From NCBI GenBank assembly GCA_036265385.1, contig DATAPD010000035.1, positions 1-9,142 on the forward strand: DNA of 9,142 nt, read 5' to 3'. This document shows positions 1 to 6,171 of this stretch, piece after piece. Position 1 is the first letter of the stretch. Each line of letters starts with the position of its first letter. The notes beneath the pieces were generated by a model. It worked only from the letters and a program-made list of their open reading frames with translations. It was not told the origin of the DNA and did no database searches. The position numbers and the translations under genes are program-made. Origin of the DNA: DATAPD01 sp036265385. Lineage in GTDB: Bacteria > Acidobacteriota > Terriglobia > Terriglobales > Acidobacteriaceae.

Positions 1-78
1 TGGCGTATTCGAGGAAGAGTTCTCGCACGTTCGCCAAGTCGACGATCGATGAGGCCTCGAAAATTGCAACACCGGCAT
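1..78 (-). CDS. Possible GNAT acetyltransferase, N-terminal fragment (start unclear)
   Basis: After the fabG stop, one minus-strand frame reads like the first strand and helix of a GNAT N-acetyltransferase: VAIFEASS, then IVDLANVRELFLEYA, running off the window edge. The 'D..xVReLFxeYA' helix is common at the N-terminus of this family, which transfers acetyl groups from acetyl-CoA to amines. The frame is open from a TAA at 110-112, but it contains no ATG, GTG or TTG before the conserved start of the domain; the first is a TTG at 37-35. An ATG at 78-76 lies in another frame and would join this one only if one base were missing in the A4/T4 run at 60-63. A rare ATT start at 64-62 is the other option. 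About 25 residues are visible, so the family call is tentative. Confidence 0.33.
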   Translation of the reverse strand, partial: MPVLQFSRPHRSSTWRTCENSSSNTP

Positions 79-87
79 TTGGGGGCG

Positions 88-831
88 CTACCCCATCAAC
101 ATGCCTCCATTAACATTCAACACGTGGCCGGTGATGTACGAGGCGGCATCGGAGGCTAAAAAACTAACGGCGTGGGCAACATCTTCGGGGGTGCCAACCC
201 GGGCCAGTGGAATCATCTTCACCGCACTTTCTTTCAATTCGTCTCCCAGAGAAGATGTCATCGCGGTTTCGATGAACCCAGGTGCGACGGCGTTGCAGGT
301 TATGTTGCGTGACCCTACCTCGCGTGCAATTGCCATTGTCAGCCCGATTAACCCGGCCTTTGAAGAAGCATAATTCGCCTGTCCTGCTTGCCCGGTTTGC
401 CCGAAGACACTGGTGATGTTGATAATCCGTCCCCACCTCTGCTTGAGCATCGAGCCGATCACCTGTTGAGTGCACAGGTAGGCAGACGTCAAATTGGTGT
501 TGAGTACGGCATCCCAATCGGCACGTTTCAATCTCATGATTAGCTGGTCGCGAGTGATACCGGCGTTGTTGACCAGAATGTCGATTTTGCCGAAGTGACC
601 GATCACAGCCTTAATGGCGGACTTGATTTGCTCCTCTTCCGCGACATCCATGACAAACGCCGCGGCTTGAGCGCCCGTACCCTCTATGAAAGCTACCAGC
701 TCACTCAATTTTTCTTGATTGCGCGCAGCTGCAGCGACCGCCACGCCAGACTGCGATAGCGCCAGCGCGCACGCTCGTCCGATACCTTGAGAGGCGCCGG
801 TGACTAACGCCACGCGCCCGGCAAAAGACAT
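88..831 (-). CDS. fabG: 3-oxoacyl-[acyl-carrier-protein] reductase FabG
   Basis: This 247-residue cytoplasmic short-chain dehydrogenase should reduce 3-oxoacyl-ACP to 3-hydroxyacyl-ACP with NADPH in type II fatty acid synthesis. The length is typical of FabG. Visible motifs are the cofactor loop TGASQGIG (residues 11-18), NNAG (88-91), and the full catalytic set Asn113, Ser141, Tyr154 and Lys158 (YASSK at 154-158), followed by the PG motif in NAVAPGFIETAMT. The ITRDQL stretch after NNAG and the C-terminal GHVLNVNGGM are characteristic of true FabG rather than a generic reductase. The frame extends upstream to 975, but that part runs into the antiporter gene. The ATG at 831 is chosen because GGGGAG lies six bases upstream and the SDR domain starts there. 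A TATAAT box lies 34 bases upstream of the start. A sugar or secondary-alcohol dehydrogenase is a less likely alternative. Confidence 0.93.
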   Translation of the reverse strand: MSFAGRVALVTGASQGIGRACALALSQSGVAVAAAARNQEKLSELVAFIEGTGAQAAAFVMDVAEEEQIKSAIKAVIGHFGKIDILVNNAGITRDQLIMRLKRADWDAVLNTNLTSAYLCTQQVIGSMLKQRWGRIINITSVFGQTGQAGQANYASSKAGLIGLTMAIAREVGSRNITCNAVAPGFIETAMTSSLGDELKESAVKMIPLARVGTPEDVAHAVSFLASDAASYITGHVLNVNGGMLMG

Positions 832-837
832 GCGATT

Positions 838-871
838 CTCCCTTTCCTCGGATTGAAGAGAAGGATTATAC
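838..871 (-). promoter_or_regulatory. fabG promoter -10 box and ribosome binding site
   Basis: On the minus strand a perfect TATAAT lies at 871-866, and AAAGGGGAG at 846-838 sits six bases before the fabG ATG. The leader would be about 28 bases. The matching -35 position (around 894-889, GCGATC) does not resemble TTGACA, so promoter strength is uncertain. Its place in the 73-base gap suggests fabG can be transcribed independently of the antiporter. Confidence 0.5.
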
Positions 872-904
872 CGAGTTGGCCAGATTAGATCGCAGGGGGC
901 GAGC

Positions 905-2086
905 TCATTGCGACGCCGCAGCTTCCGATTCGCGCAGTTCCTCACGAAACATGTATCGCAACATAGGCGGGGCAAGCAGAGTAGTAACCGCGGTCATGAA
1001 AACGACAATGGCATAAGTAGGCTGCTGCACGATATGGGAGTTTAGCCCCACCAGAGCGACGATAAGCGCCACTTCACCGCGCGGCATCATGCCAATGCCA
1101 ACGGTCAAGGATGTATGCACGCCCTCCCGCAACATTGGTGCGCCGCAGCCCAATACCTTCGAGATAATCGCCAGGATGGAAATGATGACCGCCGCAGTGA
1201 GCACGCTACCACCGAACAAGGAAATGTCGAGCTGCGATCCGATTGAAAAGAAAAAATACGGAGCGAGAAAATCGCTGATGGAAGTCACGCTGGGTAACAG
1301 ATCCCACTCGGGAGCGTAGTCCGCGAATGCAAGTCCGGCGAAGAATGCGCCGATGATTGCGGCCATGCCAATCTTAACGGCAAGCCAGGAGAGTAAGAGG
1401 CATATGGCGAGTGACAAGATTAGAGGTGCGTTGTGTGTGGACAACCGCTCAACGCGCCGGCGTAGCGGGCGAATGATGCGGGAGCCCACGAAGATCATGA
1501 ACACTGCGAAAACCACGGCTTCGAAGGTGAGAACGCTGAGATGAATCCACTGCACACCGATCGAGGAAGCCAGTCCGGCGACAATAGCCAGTAGAACCAT
1601 ACCCAGGATGTCGTCGAAAACGGCAGCCCCCAAAATGATCCGTGCGGAGCGGCTGCCCAAGACGCCCAAGTCGCCGAGGACGCGCGCCGTGATGCCCACG
1701 CTGGTTGCCACCATAGCAGCTCCGACAAAGGTTGCCTCGGTGGTGCTATCACCGCGAATCTTCATGTACGAAAAGCCCAGCACGAAGGGGACGATCACTC
1801 CGGAAACTGCAACCAACAAGGACTTTCGCCCAACCCGAACCAGGTCTTGAGGACTGGTTTCCAGACCGGCATGAAATAGAACGAAGATGGCGCCAATTTC
1901 TGCGATGGACTGAATTGTGTCGGTGGGATGGATGAGTCCGAGCGCATAAGGCCCAAATAGAGCGCCGGCTACGATTTCGCCAACCACGGCGGGCAACCGG
2001 AGCCGCTCAAAGACTTCTCCCACGATCTTCGCCGCGACGAAAATGACGAAGAGTTGGAAGAGAAGCTTCTCAGGACCTGCAGGCAT
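905..2086 (-). CDS. CPA2-family monovalent cation/proton antiporter (Na+/H+ exchanger domain)
   Basis: This 393-residue inner-membrane protein should exchange Na+ or K+ for protons. Hydrophobic segments fill almost the whole chain, with an estimated 11 to 13 membrane helices. Typical features are the first repeat LPAVVGEIVAGALFGP (31-46), the helix-crossover motif ATSVGITARVL (127-137), and the ion-binding pair Asp158-Asp159 in AVFDDILG. A conserved lysine is at 310 (ISKVLG), and MMPRGEVALI (333-342) holds Arg336 and Glu338. The DD pair is the signature of electrogenic CPA2 exchangers such as NapA. The protein ends soon after the last helix, so it lacks the C-terminal RCK/TrkA-N nucleotide-binding domain of KefB/KefC-type proteins and is the short form. 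The ATG at 2086 has no clear Shine-Dalgarno sequence, but the first helix begins directly after it. It lies 54 bases after the DUF2071 gene. Ion specificity cannot be read from the sequence. Confidence 0.9.
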   Translation of the reverse strand: MPAGPEKLLFQLFVIFVAAKIVGEVFERLRLPAVVGEIVAGALFGPYALGLIHPTDTIQSIAEIGAIFVLFHAGLETSPQDLVRVGRKSLLVAVSGVIVPFVLGFSYMKIRGDSTTEATFVGAAMVATSVGITARVLGDLGVLGSRSARIILGAAVFDDILGMVLLAIVAGLASSIGVQWIHLSVLTFEAVVFAVFMIFVGSRIIRPLRRRVERLSTHNAPLILSLAICLLLSWLAVKIGMAAIIGAFFAGLAFADYAPEWDLLPSVTSISDFLAPYFFFSIGSQLDISLFGGSVLTAAVIISILAIISKVLGCGAPMLREGVHTSLTVGIGMMPRGEVALIVALVGLNSHIVQQPTYAIVVFMTAVTTLLAPPMLRYMFREELRESEAAASQ

Positions 2087-2140
2087 GATGGCAGAATAGA
2101 AATAACCGGTTGTTGTCGCAAGTCACTGCTAACATTCGAA

Positions 2141-2881
2141 TCAGCGGGCGCGATATAAAGGCCAGACGAGCACGTCAAGCTTTTTCGCGAAGTGCATCAG
2201 TGGCGTAGTGGCAGGCAATGAGATGCCGGAAACTGATGCCATGGTGTTGATCTCGATATGAGCTCTGGCGTCCTGCAAAGGCCATGGCAGATGGTGGATT
2301 TCGGCGCGATAAACGTGGCCTCGGGACACTGTGTAGAGGCAATAGCGTTCGGTGAGCCAATGTTCGATGGTGCCGGGACGGCGCAACTGAACGGGCTTTG
2401 CAGGATCATAACGGGCCCGAAAATGCGCCTCTGAAGCAAGCCGACGCGAAGCATAGTCTACTCTGTCGGTTGTTAGTTGCACGCGCATGTGCGCGTGGAA
2501 ATACGGCAGCCGGTAGAACGTCCGAGCCCCCCACACAGCCATGCGGCTGGTCACATCGAGACTGAAGAAGTACACACCGGGCTTGCCATCGAGAATTACG
2601 TAGGTGCGAACGTTCAATTCCGGGAAGCGAGAGAGCCCTGGAATCGGCGGCAGACCGCGCGCGCGTATTCCAGTCATGTGAAATGGAGTGACGGCGAGCC
2701 ATGCCGTACCGTCGTAAGTGTCCAAGGGCAATTCTGGCGGGACCAGCGCGCGAAGAACATTGGGAGCCACCGGCCAGTGAGCGAACAACAAGTCATTCCA
2801 GGTCTGCGCCATGATCCACGGCCCCGTCGGAAGTGGCCATGGTCGATGCGAAGATTCGCGAAGGATGTCTGCCGGATCCAT
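2141..2881 (-). CDS. DUF2071 (YqjF-like) family protein
   Basis: The 246-residue soluble protein matches the DUF2071/COG3361 family, whose biochemical function is not known. The recognisable blocks are HRPWPLPTGPWIMAQTWNDL (12-31) leading into LFAHWPV, then VPPELPLDTYDGTAWLAVTP (47-66), the ELNVRTYV strand (88-95), GVYFFSLDV (102-110), and LPYFHAHM (125-132). Length is normal for the family. There is no signal peptide or membrane segment. The first ATG (2881) is preferred over Met24 because the family signature begins upstream of Met24, although no strong ribosome site is visible. It starts 26 bases after the stop of the LolA-like gene, with a small hairpin in the gap, so the two are probably cotranscribed. 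I assign no function. Confidence 0.85.
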   Translation of the reverse strand: MDPADILRESSHRPWPLPTGPWIMAQTWNDLLFAHWPVAPNVLRALVPPELPLDTYDGTAWLAVTPFHMTGIRARGLPPIPGLSRFPELNVRTYVILDGKPGVYFFSLDVTSRMAVWGARTFYRLPYFHAHMRVQLTTDRVDYASRRLASEAHFRARYDPAKPVQLRRPGTIEHWLTERYCLYTVSRGHVYRAEIHHLPWPLQDARAHIEINTMASVSGISLPATTPLMHFAKKLDVLVWPLYRAR

Positions 2882-2892
2882 TTCGTCGTTTC

Positions 2893-2909
2893 AGACTTGG
2901 CTAAAGTCT
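2893..2909 (-). other. Small inverted repeat between the LolA-like and DUF2071 genes
   Basis: AGACTT and AAGTCT form a perfect 6-bp stem around a 5-base loop, beginning inside the TAG stop of the LolA-like gene and ending 11 bases before the DUF2071 ATG. There is no following T run, so it is not a convincing terminator. It may affect mRNA stability or re-initiation between the two cistrons, or be chance. Confidence 0.3.
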
Positions 2910-3750
2910 AGTTGGTGGGAATGACAGAAAGCGAGGAAGTCTCGCGGGCTGACTGAAGTGGCTGAGCCGGTGTTGGCTCGTAATCGCGATGGAAGATATC
3001 GACCACGGTTCTGCCGATGACACGGGCCACAGCGTTCGTGTGAATGTGAACCGGAAAGGTGAAATTGTCAACGTCAGCGTAATCCTGTACAAAGTCTATT
3101 TTCTTGACGAAGAACGAAGGCGATTTCACCACTGAGCCTTCGGCACGAACCAAGCTACCGGTGTGCGCGTCGAGATAGATTCTGCCCTTGAAGAGGCCGG
3201 GACGCTTGCTGCGCGGCTTCAACTGGTAAATGTGCACTACGCGATTATCGATCTCCGACGTACCCTTATACGAGAACTTGTAGTTCTGACTGCTGATTGC
3301 GGTCAGGCCAGTGTCGTCCTGCTTCACGTGATCGACCTCGGACTGCAGCAAGCGAGTGATTATGTTGGTCTTCACGAAGCCATCGCCCGTGTAGTGCAAA
3401 GCAGTGAATTGCAAGGTGTGAGGGGCCTCGAAATGGCGCTGCAACTCAAATTCGCCCTGCTGAGCCGTATCGGGTAGTTCGGCACGAATTGTAGTAACTG
3501 CCGAATAAGCAGCTAACTGTTGAGCCTGGATTACGGACCGCCCGTGGTAAACCTGCAAGGCCAATTCCGGAGCCATTCGAGGCAACGCCACAGGAGCGGA
3601 AATATCGGGCGTAGATGAGCGCGGGGCAGTTGCGTTGTAAGCAGGAACGGATGGGATGGCTCCGTCCAACGCTCGCGGCCCAAAAGACTGCCCAGCCGCG
3701 AAGCTGACTAGCGCACAGACGGATATTAAGAAAAAAAAGAAGTGCCTCAT
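2908..3750 (-). CDS. Secreted LolA/LppX-like (outer membrane lipoprotein-sorting-like) protein
   Basis: This is a 280-residue exported protein. It opens with a signal peptide: a basic Arg2-His3, a very hydrophobic FFFFLISVCALVSFAA core (4-19), and a plausible signal peptidase I site near S-F-A or A-A-G at 16-20. Cys12 lies inside the hydrophobic core and no lipobox cysteine follows, so it is probably a free periplasmic protein. A Pro/Ala/Ser-rich linker (about 30-60) leads into a beta-rich domain with GEFELQRHF (99-107), FKGRIYLDAHTGSLVRAEG (187-205), KKIDFVQDYADV (216-227) and FTFPVHIHTNAVARVIGR (230-247). The strand order 'GriylD..tg.lvR.eG ... F.FPv.i.t.a..r..G' resembles the lipoprotein/lipid-carrier fold seen in LolA and LppX. 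The family call rests on overall pattern only. It is the first gene of the minus-strand run. The T-rich start of the gene (8 T in the Phe codons) is a possible slippage site. Confidence 0.6.
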   Translation of the reverse strand: MRHFFFFLISVCALVSFAAGQSFGPRALDGAIPSVPAYNATAPRSSTPDISAPVALPRMAPELALQVYHGRSVIQAQQLAAYSAVTTIRAELPDTAQQGEFELQRHFEAPHTLQFTALHYTGDGFVKTNIITRLLQSEVDHVKQDDTGLTAISSQNYKFSYKGTSEIDNRVVHIYQLKPRSKRPGLFKGRIYLDAHTGSLVRAEGSVVKSPSFFVKKIDFVQDYADVDNFTFPVHIHTNAVARVIGRTVVDIFHRDYEPTPAQPLQSARETSSLSVIPTN

Positions 3751-3954
3751 CGACTGAAAAGTTCGTTCGCTTATAGTTGGAATCTATTTTTTATATATGA
3801 TTCAGCTGCGTTCTGAAAAGTGTCAAAATCTGAACCGGGTATCGGAAGTAACGGGGCTTCAGGCGCTTTCGGGACGGTTCTGTTGTCTGCGTCGTCAATG
3901 AGGAATTTGTGAGATTGTGCATGTTTAACGCTCGAAAGTGAGAATTACTCTTTC
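3751..3954. promoter_or_regulatory. Divergent intergenic region
   Basis: This 204-base region separates two genes transcribed outward, so it must hold at least two promoters. It has an AT-rich core around 3782-3800 (TATTTTTTATATATGATT). On the minus strand TATAAG occurs in the AT-rich part nearest the LolA-like gene, without a good -35. On the plus strand no clear consensus pair was found before the ThyX-like gene, and only a weak AAGTGAG ribosome site precedes its ATG. CTGAAAAGT occurs twice, about 60 bases apart. Confidence 0.4.
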
Positions 3955-5532
3955 ATGGCTGATTCATCCGACCATTCCACTTCCAGTTCGTCCGGTGCCG
4001 CACCGTCTCCGTCCGTAGAAGTCTTTGCTGTCTATGGCGTTGAGCCAGAAGTACAGGCTTATGCCATGGCTAAGTATTCGCGCTCGGCGCTTTCAATGAA
4101 GGAATCTCTAAAGGAGATTACGCAACAAAAAGCCGAGAAGTTTCTCAACACTTTCTACTTCCAATACGGGCATCGCTCAATTGCGGACTTGGCGCACATC
4201 GCGCTGGCGATCGAGCGGCTTTCGATCCTGGCAGCGATTGAGGTGGCTGACGAGCAACGCTGGGATGGGCAAGAAAGATCGACGCGCTATCAGGACTTTA
4301 ACAAAAGCGGCTATTTCACACCTGATTTCGGAGCGGATGAAGGAGCGACGAGACTCTATCGCGAGACAATCGAGTCTCTTTTCGCTCAATACAAGAAGTC
4401 GTCGGAAACGATGTTCCGACACTTGGCGGAGATCACGCCTAAGCCAGCGGAGTTGAAGCAGGAAGCTTATGACCGTACTTTGCGAGCGCGAGCCTTCGAT
4501 ATCACTCGCTATCTGCTGCCGCTGGCGACCAACACTTCTCTAGGCGAAATCGTGAATGCCCGCACCTTGGAAAGCCAGGTGGCTCACTTGCTGTCGCATA
4601 CTCATCAAGAGCTGCGCAGGCTCGGGGAGTTGCTGAAAAAGGCGGCAATTGAGCCTGCCTACAATGTGAATCAGGATGTCTTGCAAGATCTCGTCGCGCA
4701 AATTCGCGCTGTTGACCCGGAGCTTGGGAAGCGTGCCGCTGATGATTTGCTGCGAGAGGTACGGGTCGCACCGACGCTGGTGAAGTACGCCGATCCGAAC
4801 CGGTATGAAATAGAAACGCGCATCGAGCTACGCCAGGCTGCGCATGAACTCATGCGCGCCGCGCCGATCGAAGCGGCGAAAATTGTCGAACTCCTGGACG
4901 ATGAGCCGCTCGAACTAGAGTTGGCTACGACGCTTCTTTATGCGCACTGCCACTATTCATATCGTCAGGTGCGAAACCAGCTGGACGCGATGGGGATCAA
5001 GATGCAGCGGGAGATCATCGATCTGGGCTTGCGGCACCGTGGCAAACACGATGAGATGCTGCGCGCCTACTGTGGTGGTCAGAAATTCCGCTTTGACATT
5101 CTTATGGATATTGGTGGATTCCGCGACATGCATCGCCATCGCCGCTGTGTGCAGATTGGGCAGGGTTTTACAGTGCTGCATGGTTACGATACTCCGGAAG
5201 AGTACGGCTCAGCGGGCGTTCGCACGGAATATGAATTGATGATGGATCGCACTACATCCGCGGTCGAGCAACTCGGCCGCGGAGCAGCACCCGAATCAGC
5301 ACAGAATGCGCAGTACGCGATCCCGCTCGCCTTCCGGAAACGGACTTTGTTCAAGATGGATTTCGCAGAAGCTGTTTACATTGCGGAACTGCGAACCACG
5401 CCCGCGGGACATTACTCCTACAGGAATGTTGCATATGCCATGTACGAGGAGGTCCTCCGCAAACACCCGTCATTGGCACAATATTTTCGCGTGCACGATG
5501 TTCGCGAACCCGTGGACCTGCTGAAGAGATGA
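3955..5532 (+). CDS. thyX: Tandem-domain ThyX-like FAD-dependent thymidylate synthase homologue
   Basis: At 525 residues this is about twice the usual ThyX length (roughly 220-270), and it appears to hold two related halves. ThyX makes dTMP from dUMP with FAD and methylenetetrahydrofolate. After a Ser-rich, probably disordered start (1-20), half one has YGHRSIAD (71-78), a modified signature RWDGQERSTRY (102-112) in place of RHRxxSxNExSxRY, and RARAFDITRYLLPLATNTSL (177-196) followed by NARTLESQ (202-208 with Asn201). Half two has HCHYSYRQVRNQ (331-342), an RHR-like block RDMHRHRRCVQ (390-400), and a ThyX-like end AELRTTPAGHYSYRNVAYAM (478-497). Thus the ExSxRY part is in half one and the HRHRR part in half two, suggesting pseudo-symmetry and a composite active site, or loss of activity. 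Long ThyX proteins are annotated in Acidobacteria and some other phyla. The ATG is weakly supported by AAGTGAG. It is the first gene of the plus-strand run, and no folate enzyme is adjacent. Confidence 0.8.
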   Translation: MADSSDHSTSSSSGAAPSPSVEVFAVYGVEPEVQAYAMAKYSRSALSMKESLKEITQQKAEKFLNTFYFQYGHRSIADLAHIALAIERLSILAAIEVADEQRWDGQERSTRYQDFNKSGYFTPDFGADEGATRLYRETIESLFAQYKKSSETMFRHLAEITPKPAELKQEAYDRTLRARAFDITRYLLPLATNTSLGEIVNARTLESQVAHLLSHTHQELRRLGELLKKAAIEPAYNVNQDVLQDLVAQIRAVDPELGKRAADDLLREVRVAPTLVKYADPNRYEIETRIELRQAAHELMRAAPIEAAKIVELLDDEPLELELATTLLYAHCHYSYRQVRNQLDAMGIKMQREIIDLGLRHRGKHDEMLRAYCGGQKFRFDILMDIGGFRDMHRHRRCVQIGQGFTVLHGYDTPEEYGSAGVRTEYELMMDRTTSAVEQLGRGAAPESAQNAQYAIPLAFRKRTLFKMDFAEAVYIAELRTTPAGHYSYRNVAYAMYEEVLRKHPSLAQYFRVHDVREPVDLLKR

Positions 5533-5563
5533 GATGCGCCCCCGAGTTCGCTAGTTAGACAAC

Positions 5564-5578
5564 CGGCACCCCGTGCCG
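5564..5578 (+). terminator. Short GC hairpin after the ThyX-like gene
   Basis: CGGCAC, loop CCC, GTGCCG form a perfect 6-bp stem 31 bases after the ThyX-like stop. No T run follows, so it would be a weak intrinsic terminator at best. It may instead protect the 3' end or be part of the downstream leader. Confidence 0.3.
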
Positions 5579-5584
5579 CGAATC

Positions 5585-5625
5585 TCACCTCCTTCTATTC
5601 GAGAGCTGCAGCTCACTTAGGGAGG
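5585..5625 (+). promoter_or_regulatory. Structured leader with anti-Shine-Dalgarno stretch before the acidic small protein
   Basis: CCTCCTT at 5588-5594 can pair with AGGGAGG at 5619-5625 (seven pairs, one of them G-U). The latter is the ribosome binding site of the next gene, six bases before its ATG. The loop holds a perfect 12-base palindrome GAGCTGCAGCTC (5603-5614), which can itself fold with a TGCA loop. TCACCTCCTT (5585-5594) is identical to the anti-Shine-Dalgarno end of 16S rRNA. The folding is my inference from base pairing only. Confidence 0.35.
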
Positions 5626-5631
5626 CTCACA

Positions 5632-5934
5632 ATGCGCAGAGATGACCGGAACGACAACGAAGCTCGTCTTGATGACCTTGGGACCGATCCTGGACAAGTT
5701 GGGCCAGACAGCGCCGGGCAATCAGGTGATCCACAGCAACTCTCGCCAGACGCAGAGGCGTCGGAGGAGAGTGTAGAAGAGCTGGCCGACACGGATCAGG
5801 CGCTGGAGGCGGCGGCGGTGGATGGATCAGAAGACGCCGCCGACCATCCGGAGCGCCCAGTGCATACGCATACCGAGTACGGGCGACCGGACGATGTACC
5901 GCCACAAAGAGAACCCGGGGAGGACGCAGCGTAG
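5632..5934 (+). CDS. Small highly acidic, probably disordered protein of unknown function
   Basis: This 100-residue protein has no recognised domain. It holds 29 acidic residues (17 Asp, 12 Glu) against 7 Arg and no Lys, and has no Ile, Phe, Trp or Cys, so it should be strongly anionic and mostly unfolded. There is no signal peptide or membrane segment. The most structured-looking part is EESVEELADTDQALEAAAV (45-63), a likely helix, followed by a His/Pro block DHPERPVHTHTEYGRP (71-86). I recall similar short proteins in acidobacterial genomes, but cannot confirm this here. The reading frame is supported by an excellent ribosome site (AGGGAGG, six bases from the ATG). The gene lies between the ThyX-like gene and recA and is followed by a small hairpin. 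I give no function. Confidence 0.75.
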   Translation: MRRDDRNDNEARLDDLGTDPGQVGPDSAGQSGDPQQLSPDAEASEESVEELADTDQALEAAAVDGSEDAADHPERPVHTHTEYGRPDDVPPQREPGEDAA

Positions 5935-5952
5935 GCTGTAGATGACGGGCGA

Positions 5953-5967
5953 GCGGTGACCCACCGC
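5953..5967 (+). terminator. Hairpin after the acidic small protein gene
   Basis: GCGGTG, loop ACC, CACCGC form a perfect 6-bp GC-rich stem 18 bases after the stop. It is followed by CCTGCCGACC rather than a T run, so it is a weak candidate terminator separating this gene from recA. Confidence 0.3.
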
Positions 5968-6040
5968 CCTGCCGACCATTACTTTCAAGGTTCTTAGTTG
6001 TTGGGATTCATTTATGTATTCGCTTTTGTTTCGCCCTGTC

Positions 6041-6049
6041 TGATATAAT
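6041..6049 (+). promoter_or_regulatory. Extended -10 promoter of recA
   Basis: TGATATAAT contains a perfect TATAAT (6044-6049) with the upstream TG of an extended -10 element, which can work without a good -35. The sequence 17 bases further upstream is CGCTTT, a poor -35. Transcription would start near 6056, giving a leader of about 115 bases before recA. I found no convincing LexA-type operator around it. GGGAGATTCCC (6140-6150) in the leader is a short inverted repeat. The probable ribosome site is GGCAGG, nine bases before the ATG. Confidence 0.6.
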
Positions 6050-6171
6050 TCCCGAAACGATAAGCTGTGGAAATTCGTGTGATTTGTGAACTGTTGCTGC
6101 GTGCACTCTCGTTGTAGGCTAGCGGGTTCATCACTCTAAGGGAGATTCCCGGAAAAGGCAGGCATTCATTC

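Noticed and set aside
832..975. 48-residue N-terminal extension of fabG
   Set aside because: It overlaps the antiporter coding end, is Arg/Cys-rich and unlike any FabG, and a good ribosome site and TATAAT box place the start at 831.
2104..2111. AACCGGTT palindrome before the antiporter
   Set aside because: Eight bases only, expected by chance at this scale, no second copy.
2477..2911. 144-residue plus-strand open frame
   Set aside because: It lies wholly opposite the DUF2071 gene, has no ribosome site and no recognisable motif.
3741..3800. AT-rich stretch as a possible replication origin or att site
   Set aside because: It is only about 20 bases of A/T with no repeated boxes; ordinary promoter-region composition explains it.
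5627..5905. 92-residue minus-strand frame opposite the acidic protein
   Set aside because: Pro/Arg/His-rich shadow of the GC-rich acidic gene; the plus strand has the better ribosome site.
6140..6150. GGGAGATTCCC inverted repeat in the recA leader
   Set aside because: Four-base arms are too short to claim an operator or riboswitch.
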